Source of the DNA: CBDCFV01 sp963664625
GTDB taxonomy: Bacteria; Chloroflexota; Dehalococcoidia; Lucifugimonadales; UBA3495
Assembly: GCA_963664625.1 (NCBI GenBank)
Contig: OY761541.1
Span: 1,364,001 to 1,428,000, forward strand
Reading direction: 5' to 3'
Length of the DNA: 64,000 nucleotides
Part shown: one piece after another, positions 24,445 to 33,354 of the stretch
Layout of the letters: each line of letters starts with the position of its first letter
How positions within the stretch are numbered: position 1 is the first letter of the stretch
Made by a program: the position numbers and the translations under genes
The notes under the pieces: generated by a model
The model's database searches: none
What the model was told of the DNA's origin: nothing
Seen by the model: the letters and a program-made list of their open reading frames with translations, nothing else

Positions 24445-26805
24445 ATGGCGCATCCCAAAGAGGACATATTCCGCCCAAGCGAGTCCCGCTTGGTGCAAGC
24501 CAAGGGAAGGTTCCTGGACGACATCAAGCTGCCCGGGATGTGTCACGCGGCCTTCGTTCGCAGCCTGCACGCCCACGCCAACATTGTAAGCATCGACACA
24601 TCCGCCGCGCTTCAGGTGCCCGGCGCTATTGCGGTACTGGTCCCGGAGGAGGTGCTGCCTTACGTCAACCCGGTGCGTCCGGCCACCCCTGGCGCCAGCG
24701 ATTTCGCCCGGCCTTACGACAGGTACCCCATGCCACCCGGAAAGGTGGTGTTCACCGGGGAACCGATAGTTGCCGTGGCGGCGGAATCGCCGTACATCGC
24801 AGAAGACATGGCCGAAGCTGTGGTCATAGAGTACGAGCCTATCCAAACGCTGGCCAACGTGGACGCCAGCTTGGCGCCGGGAGCTCCCAAGATTCACAGC
24901 GACATGGAAGACAACATCCTTTTCTACCGCGAGTTCGGGGGAGGCGACCCGGATGCGGCTTTCCGGCGGGCGGACTTGGTGCTGGAAAAGACTTTCCATT
25001 TCCCCCGGCAAACGGCCATCCCCTTGGAGGGACGCGGCGTCATCGCCGACTATGACGGCGGGCAGGACCGCCTGACCCTCTACTCGGCCTGCCAAGCCCC
25101 CCACCGGGCGCGCTCTGTATTTTCCTCGGTGCTGCGCCTGCCGGACCACGCCGTAAGGGTAATATCTCCCGATCTCGGAGGCGATTTCGGTATCAAGGGC
25201 ACCGGCTACCCGGAGGCCATCGCCCTGACCTTCCTTTCCAAGAAGATCGGCCGCCCGGTCAAGTGGGTGGAGGACCGGATGGAAAACCTGCTGGCCTGCG
25301 CCCACGCCCACGAGCAGAGGGTCGAGGTGTCGGTGGCCGCGGCCAACGACGGAACGGTGCTGGGCGTCCGCGCCAAGGTGTACGTCGACCAAGGCGCCCA
25401 CAGCCTCGGACCCGTGGGCGCGGGGCTGGAACCCATGACCACGGGGCAGTCCATCGTCGGGCCTTATCACGTCGATAACTACAACTGCCAGTCCTACGGC
25501 GTCCTCACCAACAAGTGCCCCGGCGGGGCCTACCGGGGCGTGGGCACCGTCCAAGGCATTTTCGTTATCGAGCGGATCATGGACATGATCGCCCAGCAAC
25601 TTAACATGGACCCGGCGGAGGTGCGCCGCCGCAACCTGATCCAGTCCCACGAAATGCCCTACAACACGTCCGCCGGAAGGTTGTACGACAGCGGCGACTA
25701 TGTCGGGACGTTGGACAAGGTGCTTGAACTGTCGGAGTACCAGGAACTTCGCCGGAAGCAGGCCGAAGCCAGGGCCAACGGCGAGTGGGTCGGAATCGGC
25801 ATCGCCTGTTTCGTGGAACATACCAGCACAGGCTCAATGGACTACCGGCGGCGGGGAGTAGTAGGAAACCCTGGGTTCGACGCCGCCACAATACGGGTGG
25901 ATGCCCGCGGCAACGTTCTGGTAGGCGTCAGCGCGCGATCAAGCGGGCAGGGCCATGAAGCCGTGTTCGGCAGCCTGGCGGCCAAGGAAATCGGGGTGTC
26001 TTATGACACCGTGAAGATTCTCCAAGGCGACACCGACTCCACGCCCTTTGGAACGGGCACCGGCGTCAGCAGAAGCGCGGTAAGCACGGGAGGAGCCATC
26101 CGCTTGGCCGCCCAGGACATCCGGCGCAAGGTGTTTGAGATTGCCCGGTTCTTCCTTGACTCCGAGGACGAGGAGTTGGACATCGTCAACGGACAGGTGT
26201 TCGTAAAATCCGATCCCAATCGCACGGTGCCCTTCACTACGGTTGCCGGGGCCGCCTACAACGGCTCCCGCGAGGTGGTGCTGCCCGAGGCCATCGAGCG
26301 GGGGCTGCACGCGACCCGGTCATTCGACCCTCCCCACCAGGTCTTCGGCAACGGTGCTCACATCGCCCAAGTCAGGGTGGACCGGGAAACGGGGCTGGTC
26401 AAGCTGGAACAGTACTTCATCGTCGAGGACTGCGGCACCATACTTGACCATGTGGTAGTGGACGGCCAGGTTGTTGGCGGGGCAGCGCAGGGAGTGGGCA
26501 ACGCCCTGTTCGAGGAACTGCGGTACGATGATGCCGGACAGCTTATCACCGGCTCGTTGATGGACTACTTGGTGCCCACCGCCACGGACATCCCGGACTT
26601 CCAAGCCATCCACACCGAAACCCCATCGCCTTTCACAGAGGGCGGAGTCAAGGGCGTGGGCGAGGCCGGCACCGTCGGCGCATATTCGGCGGTAGCCAAC
26701 GCCGTAGCGGACGCCATACTTCCGGCGGGCGCCGAGCTTACCGAGCCGCCGGTGGGGCCCCAGCGCGTGTGGGGGTTGGTGCGGGCAGGTCGCGGCGGTG
26801 CTTAG
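24445..26805 (+). CDS. Xanthine dehydrogenase/CoxL-family molybdopterin-binding subunit
   Basis: A 786-residue large subunit of a molybdenum hydroxylase. The start at 24445 has GAGGA seven bases upstream. Family features include the N-terminal hammerhead domain (SRLVQAKGRFLDDIKLPGMC), DLGGDFGIKGTGYPEAIAL, the active-site loop GGAYRGVGTVQG, LQGDTDSTPFGTGTGVSRS and the catalytic Glu in KGVGEAGTVGAYS. The loop is AYRGVG and not the AYxCSFR of form I CO dehydrogenase, so CO is an unlikely substrate; purines, aldehydes or other N-heterocycles or aromatics are more likely. The iron-sulphur and FAD subunits are not adjacent, which is unusual for this family. Cytoplasmic. Confidence 0.9.
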   Translation: MAHPKEDIFRPSESRLVQAKGRFLDDIKLPGMCHAAFVRSLHAHANIVSIDTSAALQVPGAIAVLVPEEVLPYVNPVRPATPGASDFARPYDRYPMPPGKVVFTGEPIVAVAAESPYIAEDMAEAVVIEYEPIQTLANVDASLAPGAPKIHSDMEDNILFYREFGGGDPDAAFRRADLVLEKTFHFPRQTAIPLEGRGVIADYDGGQDRLTLYSACQAPHRARSVFSSVLRLPDHAVRVISPDLGGDFGIKGTGYPEAIALTFLSKKIGRPVKWVEDRMENLLACAHAHEQRVEVSVAAANDGTVLGVRAKVYVDQGAHSLGPVGAGLEPMTTGQSIVGPYHVDNYNCQSYGVLTNKCPGGAYRGVGTVQGIFVIERIMDMIAQQLNMDPAEVRRRNLIQSHEMPYNTSAGRLYDSGDYVGTLDKVLELSEYQELRRKQAEARANGEWVGIGIACFVEHTSTGSMDYRRRGVVGNPGFDAATIRVDARGNVLVGVSARSSGQGHEAVFGSLAAKEIGVSYDTVKILQGDTDSTPFGTGTGVSRSAVSTGGAIRLAAQDIRRKVFEIARFFLDSEDEELDIVNGQVFVKSDPNRTVPFTTVAGAAYNGSREVVLPEAIERGLHATRSFDPPHQVFGNGAHIAQVRVDRETGLVKLEQYFIVEDCGTILDHVVVDGQVVGGAAQGVGNALFEELRYDDAGQLITGSLMDYLVPTATDIPDFQAIHTETPSPFTEGGVKGVGEAGTVGAYSAVANAVADAILPAGAELTEPPVGPQRVWGLVRAGRGGA

Positions 26806-26890
26806 CAACCATCCCATAACCGACTATCCCTGCTGACGCCCGCTAGTGGTCTAACACCTTTGATTTGATGGATAAAACAGTAGCCAACCC

Positions 26891-26955
26891 GTCATTCCCG
26901 CGAAGGCGGGAATCTATGGCGTGGCTTTCTGGATTCCCGCCTTCGCGGGAATGAC
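26891..26955. repeat. Inverted pair of the dispersed palindromic repeat
   Basis: GTCATTCCCGCGAAGGCGGG (26891-26910, then AATC) faces its reverse complement (26931-26955) over a 16-base spacer, between the convergent molybdenum hydroxylase and decarboxylase-like genes. The unit can fold into a long cruciform or transcript hairpin. Confidence 0.8.
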
Positions 26956-26986
26956 GATTCAGGTAGTGTGACTACGGCCCTACGAG

Positions 26987-28654
26987 CTACAGCGACCCAT
27001 CTATAACTATGTCCAGAAGCGCCGGCTTGCCAGAGGCCACGGCCCGCTGGACGGCCGGCGCGATTTCTCCGGGTTCCACGATGCGCTCGCCATGCACTCC
27101 CATGCTCCTGGCTATGGCGGCTACGTCGAAGGGAGTGGGGAAGTCGGAGTAAAGCAGGTTGTGGCCCGCCGGCTCGACTCCCAGGATGTCCTTCTGGTAA
27201 ACGTTGAAGTTGACCTTCAGCACCCGGTAGCTGCCGTTGTTGCAGATTACGAAAACGCAGGGGATGTTGTCGTTGGCGGCGGTCCAAAGGCCCTGGATGG
27301 TCATCATGGCGCTGCCGTCCCCGATGATGCCGAATACCGGCCTGTCGGGGTAGGCGCACTGGGTGCCCATGGTGGCGCCGATGCCGCCTCCGATGGACTG
27401 TCCCCTGACGCCCACGATGTCGCCCCGCTTGGCCCCCTGGAAGTAGTGGCGCACCGCGGCGCGGTTGCTGATGGAATCGTCAACGACAATAGCGTTGGAT
27501 GGCAAGGCCTGGGCCAGTTCGGACATCATCCTGGCGGGAATCATGGGCAGGCTGTCCCACCGCCCGGCTACCGTCTGTTCGTAAGCCTGTCGCCGGTCCT
27601 TGGCTTCCTGGGTCACCGTGGCTTGCCGGTTGCGAATTTCCCCTTCCAGCGCGGGCGACAGGCGCGGCTTGAGGGCCTCGATAAGCTCCTCCAGGGCACG
27701 CCCGCAGTGGGCTACGATGCCCACGTCGGTGGGCTCGTTCTTGCCGACACGGCCCGGTATGGGATCGATGTGTATCAGCTTCACGTCGGGGTCCAGTACA
27801 ACGTCGCCCCAGTAGAACAGTTCCTCGAACACGTCCATCCCGACCGCCAGCACCAGGTCCACGGTATGCAGGACTTCCCTGCTGGCCTCAGCTCTCAATG
27901 AATGGGTGCCGTAATACTGGGGATGGGTGGTCGGGAATGAGACCTCGGCGGCCCGCGACTGATAGACCGGCAGCCCAAGCAACTCCGCCAACTCCACGGC
28001 TTGGTCCACCGCGCCATCGTCGGAAACACGGTCTCCGACGATCATCATGGGTGTCTTGGCAGCCAGCAGCAACTCGGCGGCTTCCCGTATCCCATTGGCG
28101 CCCGGCCGGGTGGAATCGTGGATTTTGCTGGACGGCACGATGTTCATTTCGGCCATGCCCTCAAGGGCATTGGAGGTGAATCCCACGTACACCGGCCCCT
28201 TGGGGTGGCTGTTGGCCTCGTTGAATGCCCTCCGCATTGCCCCCGGAATCTGGTCGGCCAGCGTCAACTCAGCCGCCCACTTGGTTACCGGCCTGACGAG
28301 CTCCGCCAAGTCGGTCTTGGCTCCGGTGATACTGCGGGCGTCGTAGTTGGCCGACGTCACCACCATTGGAGTGCCGGTATTAAGGGCGTCCAGCATCAGG
28401 GCGATCCCGTTGGCCAAGCCGCTGTCGACGTGAAGGCTCACGAACGACGCCGTGCCGGTGGCGCGGGCGTAGGACTCCCCCATGCCCATGGCAACGCTTT
28501 CCTGCAAAGTGAGGATGTACTTGAACTCCGGGTAATCGCCCAGCATGTCTATGATGGGACCTTCGCTGGTGCCGGGGTTACCGAATATGTACTCCACCCC
28601 CTCGGCCTTCAACATCTCCAGCAGGGCGCGCTTTCCGGGCATCATTTCGGGCAT
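26987..28654 (-). CDS. Thiamine-diphosphate enzyme, benzoylformate decarboxylase-like
   Basis: A 555-residue ThDP-dependent enzyme with N-terminal Pyr domain (EYIFGNPGTSEGPIIDML, cofactor-activating Glu in ILTLQESVAMG), central Rossmann domain and C-terminal PP domain with GDGSAMMTIQGLWTAANDN, the Mg-ThDP motif ending in ICNNGSYR. The NPGTSEGP start and NSHPKGPVYVGFTSN resemble benzoylformate decarboxylase (MdlC) more than acetolactate synthase. Likely a 2-oxoacid decarboxylase or carboligase of aromatic or branched acids; the exact acid is not deducible. The ATG has GAGGT six bases upstream. It is convergent with the molybdenum hydroxylase gene and about 65 bases downstream of the aldolase operon. 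Confidence 0.85.
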   Translation of the reverse strand: MPEMMPGKRALLEMLKAEGVEYIFGNPGTSEGPIIDMLGDYPEFKYILTLQESVAMGMGESYARATGTASFVSLHVDSGLANGIALMLDALNTGTPMVVTSANYDARSITGAKTDLAELVRPVTKWAAELTLADQIPGAMRRAFNEANSHPKGPVYVGFTSNALEGMAEMNIVPSSKIHDSTRPGANGIREAAELLLAAKTPMMIVGDRVSDDGAVDQAVELAELLGLPVYQSRAAEVSFPTTHPQYYGTHSLRAEASREVLHTVDLVLAVGMDVFEELFYWGDVVLDPDVKLIHIDPIPGRVGKNEPTDVGIVAHCGRALEELIEALKPRLSPALEGEIRNRQATVTQEAKDRRQAYEQTVAGRWDSLPMIPARMMSELAQALPSNAIVVDDSISNRAAVRHYFQGAKRGDIVGVRGQSIGGGIGATMGTQCAYPDRPVFGIIGDGSAMMTIQGLWTAANDNIPCVFVICNNGSYRVLKVNFNVYQKDILGVEPAGHNLLYSDFPTPFDVAAIARSMGVHGERIVEPGEIAPAVQRAVASGKPALLDIVIDGSL

Positions 28655-28719
28655 GGTCTACCTCAACTTCTTGGCCTTATATTTGATCATTGACGTAGTT
28701 GATGGCTACGGTGCGGCAA

Positions 28720-28989
28720 CTATCCGCTTCGGATAAGCTGAACGGCAAGCACACCTACCAGCGAGATAAGAGCCACGATTACACCACCGCCCATCCCCAA
28801 GACTGCCAGGGTAAGCCGGTTCATTCGCCCGTTTACTGCTCGGACTTCTTGATGGAGTTCCTGTCGGATTTCCTGGATAGACCCGCGAAGTTCCTGGATG
28901 GACTCACGGACTTCCTGCATGGCTTGGATCATAAGGTCCATCCGCCCTTCCAGCCTCCCCAAGCGGGTGTCGTCGGTCTCGGATATCAT
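28720..28989 (-). CDS. Small coiled-coil protein with one C-terminal membrane helix
   Basis: An 89-residue protein. Residues 8-50 have heptad-like repeats (GRLEGRMDLMIQAMQEVRES and similar) predicting a coiled coil, followed by a single transmembrane segment (LAVLGMGGGVIVALISLVGV). The start overlaps the stop of the threonine-aldolase-like gene by four bases, so the two are coupled. Proteins of this shape are common and mostly uncharacterised; a tail-anchored scaffold is possible. Function unknown. Confidence 0.65.
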   Translation of the reverse strand: MISETDDTRLGRLEGRMDLMIQAMQEVRESIQELRGSIQEIRQELHQEVRAVNGRMNRLTLAVLGMGGGVIVALISLVGVLAVQLIRSG

Positions 28990-30128
28990 GTCGTTCTCCC
29001 ATTGTTCAAAGCCTCGCTGAAGGCTTTGAAAATCGTTTCGTTGGGCTTTCGCAATACGCTCGTGTTCACAGTGAGCCTGGAAATCAGGCCTGTGCTCTCG
29101 TCAGGGTAAATAAAGACATCATTCCGGCGCAGGCTCTGAGCCATTTTGTCACCGTCCACGCCGGGAGGAAGGGACAATGGGAAAATGTTGGAGCCATGCT
29201 CGAACTTACCAACCTCCAGACCCGGCAAGTCGTTCAACCTCTCGAACAGGTCAGCAGCCTTACGCATGGCTCCTTGGAACCGCTCTTCAAAACCGGCTAG
29301 ACCCTTCAAAGCCAGGCTTGCGGCGAAACAGGATGAAGAGAGACCGGCCCCGAACATCCTCCTGGTGTGGTACATACCGTCCAGAAGGCTGGAGTCCCCG
29401 GCAAGAATGGCGCCGAACGGGGCGCCGAAGTACTTGTACAACGACACGTAAACGGTATCGAACAGGGCGGCGTACTCCATCACCGGCACGCCGGTGGCCA
29501 CGGACATCATGTAGAGACGCGCGCCGTCGAGGTGGGTCCCAATCCCCATATCCCTGCAATACTCGGTGATGGCCGTCATTTCCGGGAATGGGACTACCTG
29601 TCCCGCTTGGCGGCGCACCGGGCTTTCTATCATCACTGCACCAACAGGCGTGAGCACCCGCCCGGCAGTGGACTCCTCGACAGTCGCTTTCAACTCTTCC
29701 AAGGTAAAGCCGGGCCGCCCCTTCGCTAACGGCACCAGGTTGATGCCGCTCAACTGGGTTACGCAGTCGCCGCTGTCGTGGTACAGGTGGCTCTGCTCCT
29801 GGACGATTGCCCTGGACCTGCCGCCGCAAAGGGCGCGGATAGCCAGATGGTTGGCCAGGGTGCCGGTGGGCATGAAGACGGCCGCTTCCTTCCCCAATAG
29901 CTCTGCAAAGCGGTCCTCCAGCTTTGCGACATCCCCTCCCAATGAGTAGGAATCGCCCTCCAAGCCGGACTCAGCTTCGGCCTCAACCAGTTGGCGCAAC
30001 ATTGACTGGGGACTCTTGGGTTCACCGTCGCCCCTGAAAACCACGGAGGTCTCGGTTTCAACATAGACGTTTGGGCCGGTCGCAACCGCGTGATTCTGAT
30101 AATCGAGGCTATTGGCTAAAGCAGACAT
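28986..30128 (-). CDS. Threonine aldolase/beta-eliminating lyase family PLP enzyme
   Basis: A 380-residue fold-type I PLP enzyme. Substrate and cofactor-site segments are EAAVFMPTGTLANHLAIRAL, VQEQSHLYHDSG, the Asp-containing GIGTHLDGARLY and the Schiff-base Lys in VYVSLYKYFGAPFGAIL. This is the layout of low-specificity L-threonine aldolase (LtaE), which splits threonine to glycine and acetaldehyde; the N-terminal addition of about 35 residues is longer than usual. Supply of glycine would suit the GSMT-type enzyme, but this is speculation. It heads a two-gene operon with the coiled-coil protein. Confidence 0.82.
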   Translation of the reverse strand: MSALANSLDYQNHAVATGPNVYVETETSVVFRGDGEPKSPQSMLRQLVEAEAESGLEGDSYSLGGDVAKLEDRFAELLGKEAAVFMPTGTLANHLAIRALCGGRSRAIVQEQSHLYHDSGDCVTQLSGINLVPLAKGRPGFTLEELKATVEESTAGRVLTPVGAVMIESPVRRQAGQVVPFPEMTAITEYCRDMGIGTHLDGARLYMMSVATGVPVMEYAALFDTVYVSLYKYFGAPFGAILAGDSSLLDGMYHTRRMFGAGLSSSCFAASLALKGLAGFEERFQGAMRKAADLFERLNDLPGLEVGKFEHGSNIFPLSLPPGVDGDKMAQSLRRNDVFIYPDESTGLISRLTVNTSVLRKPNETIFKAFSEALNNGRTT

Positions 30129-30194
30129 GGCAGACCATCGTTAATGGATTCCGGGACAGAATACAGGGATGGTATCGGGCAACGTGCGGGTTGT

Positions 30195-30395
30195 CTACAC
30201 CCCGGGATACTCCTTGGTGGGCAGACGGGGAGTGGCCCCGCCCAAGCTCAGCGAGCGGGGGTACTTGTCATACTCCATGAACGTGCCTCCCCAGTCCCCC
30301 GGCCGGTGCCGGCACCGGGGACACTCCAGAGGAGGTTCGTCGGGCGTCCAAGCGTAGTCGCACCGGGGGCACAGTAGCTTAGTGATGTCGATCAC
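30195..30395 (-). CDS. Small double-CxxC zinc-ribbon protein
   Basis: A 66-residue protein with two Cys pairs (LLCPRCDYAWTP and LECPRCRHRPGDW) about 15 residues apart, which should bind one zinc as a rubredoxin-like ribbon. The start appears to be GTG with an AAAGGGG-type site directly upstream. The C-terminal 30 residues are less ordered. Similar short ribbons occur as DNA- or protein-binding adaptors, often next to Uma2 or toxin genes; no partner is evident here. Function unknown. Confidence 0.6.
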   Translation of the reverse strand: MIDITKLLCPRCDYAWTPDEPPLECPRCRHRPGDWGGTFMEYDKYPRSLSLGGATPRLPTKEYPGV

Positions 30396-30621
30396 CCCTT
30401 TCTTGACTATGGGGCTTGCTTTTTCGTCAGAGTAGTTGTAACAGATTCCTGGCTCACAATGCTACTCTCACGGTTATCCTAACCTATATCTCAATAGTTC
30501 TTGATATTCATTATGGATTGCCATGCCCTGTTGGACGCACGGACTCAGGGATGCTAAGATATGGAGCAATGCCGCCGTTCTGTGCGGCAAGAAGCATCGT
30601 GCTCAAAGCAAAGGAGAACGT

Positions 30622-32025
30622 ATGGGAAATAACGACACCGCTTTGATGGCTCACCTGATGCGCCGGGCCGGATTCGGGGCCCAGTACCACGAGATCGAAG
30701 AGCGCGCGGCCAAGGGCTACGAAGAGACCGTCGAGGAACTACTCAATCCCGAGGAAAATTCCAACGGGATGGACCTGGACCTGGTGTCCCGCTACTTCAT
30801 CGAGTGGAACCACTTCGCCAGGGCCACGCCGGAATACTTCGCTTGGAGAATGATCAACTCCAGGGCCCAGTTGGAAGAAAAGATGGTCCTCTTCTGGCAC
30901 AGCATCCTCTGCACTTCCGACAGCAAGATGCAAAGCTACCCCACCCACTACCAGCAACTGGAAATGTTCCGTAAGTACGGCATGGGCAGCTTCCGGGACA
31001 TGCTGATAGAAATCTCCAAGGACCCGGGCATGATCTACTACCTGGACAACTGCCTGAGTCACAAGGACGCCATAAACGAGAACTACGGGCGAGAGCTTCT
31101 CGAGTTGTTCTCACTGGGCGTGGGCATGGACGGAAAGTTCAACTACACCGAGGACGACGTTAAGGAGTGCGCCAGGGCCTTCACCGGCTGGACCATCACC
31201 AACAACATCCCCGGACAGCCCTACGGCCGCTACGAGGCGCAGTTCATCTACAACGCGGACGACCACGACGACGGGGAAAAGACCTTCCTGGGCGAGACCG
31301 GCAACTTCAACGGCGAGGACGTCATCGACATTATCGTCAAGCAGCCGGCGGCGGCCAGGTTCCTCTCCCGCCACCTCTACAGCTACTTCGTGGCCGACGA
31401 AGTGGGCGTTCCATCCTGGATGAACACTCCTCCAGTGGACATGGAAACGATCAAGATGCTGGAAGACGAGTACTTCCGCTCCGGGTACAACATACGCTCC
31501 ATGCTGCGGGTGTTGTTCAACTCCGATGCCTTCAAGAACGCCCGGTTCCGCCGGATCAAGAGCCCCGTCGAGACGGTCATCGGCACCCTGAGAATGGTCG
31601 GCGACTGGACCACCCCCAAGCCCGGCTTCGAGTTCATCTTCGACGAAATGAAGTACATGGGCCAGGAACCCCTGAACCCGCCTTCCGTCGAGGGTTGGCA
31701 CACCGGCAGGGAATGGATCGACGGCGGCACCCTGGTGCACCGCATCAACTTCACCGCCGACTTCCTGGGGGACACCAGCCACACTGGCATCCAGGAAATT
31801 ATCAGCAGGCTGTCGGCGGACGCGCCCACCATTTCACCGGAAGAACTGGTGGACGGTTCCCTGCGGCTGCTGGGGCATTACGAACTGGCCGACCAGAACC
31901 GCAGAATGTTGATATCCAAGGTCGAGAAGAACGGGCAAATGACGACCGGCACTCCCGAATTTTCGGAACAGGTCGCCGAGATGCTACAGTTGATAGCATC
32001 CACCAAAGAGTATTTGTACGCTTAG
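30622..32025 (+). CDS. DUF1800 family protein
   Basis: A 467-residue protein of the DUF1800 family. Typical features are the N-terminal AHLMRRAGFGAQYHEIEERA, the middle AQLEEKMVLFWHSILCTSDS and the strongly conserved NENYGRELLELFSLG followed by DVKECARAFTGWTI. AAGGAG precedes the ATG at 30622. DUF1800 genes are usually paired with DUF1501 genes, as here: the partner starts 87 bases downstream. Other members often carry signal peptides or exported domains; none is seen here, so this one looks cytoplasmic. The biochemical role of the family is not established. Confidence 0.9.
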   Translation: MGNNDTALMAHLMRRAGFGAQYHEIEERAAKGYEETVEELLNPEENSNGMDLDLVSRYFIEWNHFARATPEYFAWRMINSRAQLEEKMVLFWHSILCTSDSKMQSYPTHYQQLEMFRKYGMGSFRDMLIEISKDPGMIYYLDNCLSHKDAINENYGRELLELFSLGVGMDGKFNYTEDDVKECARAFTGWTITNNIPGQPYGRYEAQFIYNADDHDDGEKTFLGETGNFNGEDVIDIIVKQPAAARFLSRHLYSYFVADEVGVPSWMNTPPVDMETIKMLEDEYFRSGYNIRSMLRVLFNSDAFKNARFRRIKSPVETVIGTLRMVGDWTTPKPGFEFIFDEMKYMGQEPLNPPSVEGWHTGREWIDGGTLVHRINFTADFLGDTSHTGIQEIISRLSADAPTISPEELVDGSLRLLGHYELADQNRRMLISKVEKNGQMTTGTPEFSEQVAEMLQLIASTKEYLYA

Positions 32026-32111
32026 GGCTACGCTCCGGGAATCTACCGCCCTGAACGGCACGGAATTCAAAGGAATGGCTGACACAGCCGCAATTTGGTA
32101 AGGAGAAGGAA

Positions 32112-33248
32112 ATGACATCCAACAGAAAAGACCCGGTGCTGGTAGTCCTCCAAATGTCGGGCGCTTTCGACGCGCTCAACACGGTTATTCCTTATAACGA
32201 CCCCTTGTACCCGGACTACAGGCCGGTTTTGAAGGTTGACCCGGAACAGGTCCTGGACATCGACGGCAAGGTCGGGTTCCATCCGTCCATGTCCTCGCTG
32301 AAAGCGCTCTATGACGAGGGCAAAGTCGCGGTCATCCAGGGCATCGGCTATCCCGAGCCCAACCGCTCCCACTTCCGCTCCATGGACATCTGGCACACCG
32401 CCGAGCCGGCGAAGCAGGCGACGGAAGGCTGGCTGGGCAAGGCCATCCGGGACATCGACCCCCACAACGAGAACGTTCTCACCGCGGTGAACTTCGGCCG
32501 CGGCCTTCCCAGGGCTTTGGCTGCCCCCGGCGTGTCCGTCGCCTCCGTCGGCGACCTGAACAACTACGGCGTGTTGACCGGGTTGGACGCTGAAGACCAG
32601 AGGGTAGAGGCGTTGGACATCTTCTCCCGCATGTACTCGCCGGCTATAGGCACCGGCCCCACCAACGACTACCTGTCCCAGACAGGGTTGGACGTACTGA
32701 AAGGCGCAGACATCCTCAGCACCGCCCCGTTGAAGTACTCTTCCACCGTGGAGTACGGCGGCGGCTACTTCACTGAATGGGTGAAGAGCATCGCCCAGGT
32801 CCACTTGGCCGACTTCGGCACCCGCGTGCTGTACACCAGCCTCAACCCCGGTGCGTTCGACACCCATGCCAACCAGAACATCGCCTTCCCGAAGCTGTGG
32901 GCCGAGGTAACCAACGCGGTGGGCGACCTTTACCAGGACCTCAAAGAACACCACGCCAACGAGGAAGTGGTGATGCTGATGTTCACCGAGTTCGGACGCC
33001 GGGTGAAGGAGAACGGCTCCGGCACCGACCACGGTTCCGGCAGCGTAGCCTTCGTCATCGGTGACGCCGTGAAGGGCGGCGCCTATGGCGAGTACCCGTC
33101 CCTCGAACCCAGCAAGCTGGACGAAGGCGACCTGCGGTGGAACAACGACTTCCGCTCCACTTACGCCACCCTGCTGGAGCAGTGGATGGGACTGGACTCC
33201 AAGCCCATCCTCGGCGGCTCCTTCGAGCAGTTCGACTTCATAAAGTAG
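32112..33248 (+). CDS. DUF1501 family protein
   Basis: A 378-residue DUF1501 protein, distantly related to alkaline-phosphatase/sulfatase-like enzymes. Conserved stretches are VLVVLQMSGAFDALNTVIPY (usually GGxD), PEPNRSHFRSMDIWHTA, SLNPGAFDTHANQ and VVMLMFTEFGRRVKENGSGT followed by DHG. Many DUF1501 proteins begin with a twin-arginine signal; this one lacks it, as does its DUF1800 partner. The first conserved Gly-Gly-Xaa-Asp is Gly-Ala-Phe-Asp. A GGAG site lies six to ten bases upstream of the ATG. The pair probably works together, but no reaction is known. Confidence 0.88.
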   Translation: MTSNRKDPVLVVLQMSGAFDALNTVIPYNDPLYPDYRPVLKVDPEQVLDIDGKVGFHPSMSSLKALYDEGKVAVIQGIGYPEPNRSHFRSMDIWHTAEPAKQATEGWLGKAIRDIDPHNENVLTAVNFGRGLPRALAAPGVSVASVGDLNNYGVLTGLDAEDQRVEALDIFSRMYSPAIGTGPTNDYLSQTGLDVLKGADILSTAPLKYSSTVEYGGGYFTEWVKSIAQVHLADFGTRVLYTSLNPGAFDTHANQNIAFPKLWAEVTNAVGDLYQDLKEHHANEEVVMLMFTEFGRRVKENGSGTDHGSGSVAFVIGDAVKGGAYGEYPSLEPSKLDEGDLRWNNDFRSTYATLLEQWMGLDSKPILGGSFEQFDFIK

Positions 33249-33273
33249 GCAAACCAGGCGACCCTGCATGTTG

Positions 33274-33307
33274 ACCGGCCTTGCCCTGCGAAACGAGCAA
33301 GGCCGGT
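33274..33307 (+). terminator. Hairpin after the DUF1501 gene
   Basis: An 11-bp perfect stem ACCGGCCTTGC (33274-33284) with GCAAGGCCGGT (33297-33307). There is no downstream T run, so it may be a partial terminator before the NHL gene. Confidence 0.5.
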
Positions 33308-33354
33308 GTAAAGCTTAGTCGTCACCCCCAAATTGACGCCTTTGCGAGGTATTC

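Noticed and set aside
24259..25821. 520-codon minus-strand frame opposite the molybdenum hydroxylase
   Set aside because: The plus-strand frame has clear catalytic motifs; the antisense frame reflects GC-rich codon bias.
26892..27359. Separate small minus-strand gene after the benzoylformate-decarboxylase-like gene
   Set aside because: It is an alternative frame of that enzyme's 3' end running into the dispersed repeat.
32067..33269. 400-codon minus-strand frame opposite the DUF1501 gene
   Set aside because: No family pattern; DUF1501 on the plus strand is certain.
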